Source of the DNA: Burkholderiales bacterium UBA954
GTDB taxonomy: Bacteria; Pseudomonadota; Gammaproteobacteria; Burkholderiales; Burkholderiaceae_A
DNA length: 7,183 nucleotides
Direction: 5' to 3'
NCBI GenBank assembly: GCA_002293155.1
Contig: DBCQ01000072.1
Coordinates: 24,575 to 31,757, forward strand
Made by a program: the position numbers and the translations under genes. Of this stretch, positions 5,584 to 7,183 are shown in pieces. Within the stretch, counting starts at the first letter, position 1. The number at the start of each line of letters is the position of its first letter. Under the pieces are notes generated by a model. The model was not told the DNA's origin. It did not search any database and saw nothing but the letters and a program-made list of their open reading frames with translations.

Positions 5584-5589
5584 ATTTTG

Positions 5590-5853
5590 ATGGAATTAAC
5601 TGAAAAACACCTAGCCTACTGGCGGGCGTTACTGCAAAAGACAGCCCTATTGCTTGCAATCTGGTTTGTCGTTACGTTTGTCGTGGGTTTTTATGCTCGC
5701 GAACTTTCTTTTAACTTTTTCGGCTGGCCGTTTGCTTTCTACATGGGAGCACAGGGTTCTTTAATCATCTACGTTCTAATCATCTGGTATTACGCCCGAT
5801 CGATGAACCAAATTGATAAAGAATTCGGCGTTGCCGAGGCGGAGGAGGATTAA
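5590..5853 (+). CDS. DUF4212 symporter small subunit (TIGR03647-like)
   Basis: This 87-residue inner-membrane protein has two transmembrane helices (about 17-35 and 48-68). It shows the family hallmarks HLAYWR (6-11), a GWPFAFYMGAQGS segment (45-57) entering helix 2, and a C-terminal MNQIDKEFGV (72-81) with an acidic tail. DUF4212 proteins are encoded directly upstream of VC_2705-type sodium:solute symporters and are taken to be small subunits of those carriers, much as YjcH accompanies ActP. That is exactly the arrangement here: the stop codon is 2 nt before the symporter start, and the Shine-Dalgarno of the symporter lies inside the last codons of this gene. Length is normal for the family. 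Confidence 0.92.
   Translation: MELTEKHLAYWRALLQKTALLLAIWFVVTFVVGFYARELSFNFFGWPFAFYMGAQGSLIIYVLIIWYYARSMNQIDKEFGVAEAEED
5843..5848 (+). promoter_or_regulatory. Shine-Dalgarno of the symporter gene, inside the DUF4212 coding end
   Basis: AGGAGG, within GGAGGAGG at 5841-5848, lies 7 nt before the ATG at 5856. It is embedded in the Glu-Glu-Asp codons that end DUF4212. This ties translation of the two subunits together and fixes the symporter start. Confidence 0.8.
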
Positions 5854-5855
5854 GC

Positions 5856-7183
5856 ATGGAAACAACCAATACTTTTACCGCACCGAAATCACAGAAAGCC
5901 TTCACGGCGAACCTGAAGAAGGTCTACGGGTTCTATACCGGCGGCTTCATTGTGTTTTGCATTCTGCTCGGTATTGCCGAGCAAATGGGTCTGTCACGGG
6001 CCATGATGGGTTACGTCTTTTTGGGCGCAACCATATTGCTCTATGCCGGTATCGGAATCATGAGCCGCACCAACGACGCTGACGAATACTACGTCGCCGG
6101 CCGCCGCGTTCCCGCAGTATTTAACGGGATGGCGACGGGCGCCGACTGGATGTCTGCAGCCTCGTTTATCGGTATGGCGGGTGGTCTTTATGCCGGTGGC
6201 TACGGTGGCCTTGCCTTCATCATGGGCTGGACTGGCGGCTACGTTCTGGTGGCCATGTTCCTTGCGCCATTTCTGCGTAAGTTTGGCCAGTTCACGATCC
6301 CCGACTTCCTGGGCGCGCGTTACGGTGGGAACCTTCCTCGATTCATCGGTGTGGCAGTCGCCATTCTCTGCTCGTTCACCTACGTGGTGGCACAGATCTA
6401 TGGCGTGGGCCTCATTACAACCCGTCTCACGGGTGTGACCTTTGAATTAGGCGTGTTTCTAGGCTTAGCGGGTATTCTGGTCTGCTCGTTCTTGGGCGGC
6501 ATGAAGGCCGTGACCTGGACGCAGGTGGCCCAGTACATCATCTTGATTATTGCTTACATGATCCCGGTGGTGTGGCTCTCGGTTAAACAAACCGGCTTCC
6601 CAATCCCCCAATTGATCTACGGGCAGCAATTAATGAAGGTGACCGAGCTTGAGAAAAAGATCACTGCCGACCCCAAAGAGATCGAAGTACGCCAGATCTT
6701 CAAAGACCGTGCAGCCGCAGCGAACGAGAAGCTAAAAGACGTAAAAGCCTCCTACGCGGCAGATAAAGCCGTTCTTGAAAAGCGTGTAGCTGAACTCACC
6801 TCTGCGAAAGCAAAAGACGAGGCAGCGATCAAGGCTGCACAAGAAGCACTTGCCAAATTTCCCGACGAAGCTGCCTACACCAAGGGCTTAAACGGGCAGA
6901 AGGCTGGTGCTGCGCGTGCAAATCCGCCGCTACCCCACGCAACCGCATTTCCTGGCAAAGACGAGGCCGCCCAGAACAAAGCGCGTAAGAATTTCCTAGC
7001 GCTGATTTTCTGCTTGATGGTTGGTACCGCAGCACTGCCCCACATCCTGATGCGTTTTTACACAACGCCATCAGTGCGTGAGGCACGTAATTCGGTCACC
7101 TGGTCGTTGTTCTTCATCTTCCTGCTTTACTTCTCGGCACCTGCACTGGCCGTACTGGTGAAGTTTGTGATGTACAACGATAT
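5856..7183 (+). CDS. Sodium:solute symporter, VC_2705/TIGR03648-like, N-terminal 442 codons (cut by window end)
   Basis: This is the large subunit of an SSS-family (LeuT-fold) inner-membrane sodium-coupled carrier. Visible features are a first helix at about 28-42 and a second at 50-69. The conserved block GADWMSAASFIGMAGG (95-110) follows, then GYGGLAFIMGW (115-125), GQFTIPDFLGARYG (144-157), and the family signature GGMKAVTWTQVAQY (214-227). After a long insertion come LIFCLMVGTAALPHILMRFYTTPSVREAR (383-411, described in part) and further helices at 414-437. These blocks match acetate permease-like members, in particular the branch that pairs with DUF4212. The substrate is probably a small carboxylate such as acetate, but this is inferred from relatives. 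A hydrophilic Ala/Lys/Glu-rich segment at about 260-378 interrupts the membrane region. The start is fixed by AGGAGG 7 nt upstream. The C-terminal part lies beyond the window. Confidence 0.9.
   Translation, partial: METTNTFTAPKSQKAFTANLKKVYGFYTGGFIVFCILLGIAEQMGLSRAMMGYVFLGATILLYAGIGIMSRTNDADEYYVAGRRVPAVFNGMATGADWMSAASFIGMAGGLYAGGYGGLAFIMGWTGGYVLVAMFLAPFLRKFGQFTIPDFLGARYGGNLPRFIGVAVAILCSFTYVVAQIYGVGLITTRLTGVTFELGVFLGLAGILVCSFLGGMKAVTWTQVAQYIILIIAYMIPVVWLSVKQTGFPIPQLIYGQQLMKVTELEKKITADPKEIEVRQIFKDRAAAANEKLKDVKASYAADKAVLEKRVAELTSAKAKDEAAIKAAQEALAKFPDEAAYTKGLNGQKAGAARANPPLPHATAFPGKDEAAQNKARKNFLALIFCLMVGTAALPHILMRFYTTPSVREARNSVTWSLFFIFLLYFSAPALAVLVKFVMYND
6633..6989 (+). other. Charged coiled-coil-like insertion within the symporter
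   Basis: Symporter residues about 260-378 form a soluble stretch of roughly 120 residues that is rich in Ala, Lys and Glu. It includes heptad-like runs such as LEKRVAELTSAKAKDEAAIK (307-326). It ends in a Pro-rich part, ANPPLPHATAFPG (355-367). Helices predicted as transmembrane flank it on both sides, and the frame is open throughout, so it is a true insertion and not a frameshift. Compact SSS carriers such as ActP do not have it. I recall similar insertions in some betaproteobacterial relatives. Confidence 0.7.

Overview
This looks like an ordinary chromosomal segment of a betaproteobacterium, most likely Burkholderiales-like with moderate GC. That placement is an inference. It rests on the style of the class I fructose-1,6-bisphosphatase N-terminus, the DUF442 phosphatase, a PF07399-type antiporter, and a DUF4212 plus VC_2705-type sodium:solute symporter pair beside a CBS/DUF294 protein. 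I see no integrase, transposase, CRISPR array or phage gene, and no clearly new system.

Left part (1-1616). The minus strand carries the first 41 codons of fbp, with a good sigma70-type promoter and palindromic sequence upstream. Next, on the plus strand, is a short DUF442/rhodanese-like phosphatase that appears to lack the usual C-terminal tail. It stops 4 bp before the 3' end of a minus-strand tRNA-Leu(UAA). The first 10 nt of that tRNA are also the last 10 nt of a complete metallophosphoesterase gene on the same strand. The gene-tRNA-gene packing here is unusually tight.

Middle part (1659-4464). A polytopic putative Na+/H+ antiporter on the plus strand converges, with a 10 bp gap, on a minus-strand CBS-CBS-DUF294 nucleotidyltransferase-like signalling protein. 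The latter lacks the N-terminal cyclic-nucleotide-binding domain common in its relatives.

Right part (4465-7183). A 131 bp divergent region holds a promoter and an inverted repeat. From it run four plus-strand genes that look like one operon: a small two-helix membrane protein with a TTG start, a TPR protein 1 nt downstream, the DUF4212 small symporter subunit with a perfect Shine-Dalgarno, and the large SSS-family symporter subunit. The symporter is cut by the window end and carries a long, charged, coiled-coil-like insertion between membrane helices.

Working model (inference): the right half is a sodium-coupled solute (perhaps carboxylate) uptake module. The divergent DUF294 protein may sense nucleotides through its CBS pair, and the membrane and TPR proteins may be accessory factors. 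The antiporter could help maintain the sodium gradient, but its position may be coincidental. The left half is housekeeping: gluconeogenesis, a tRNA and two hydrolases.
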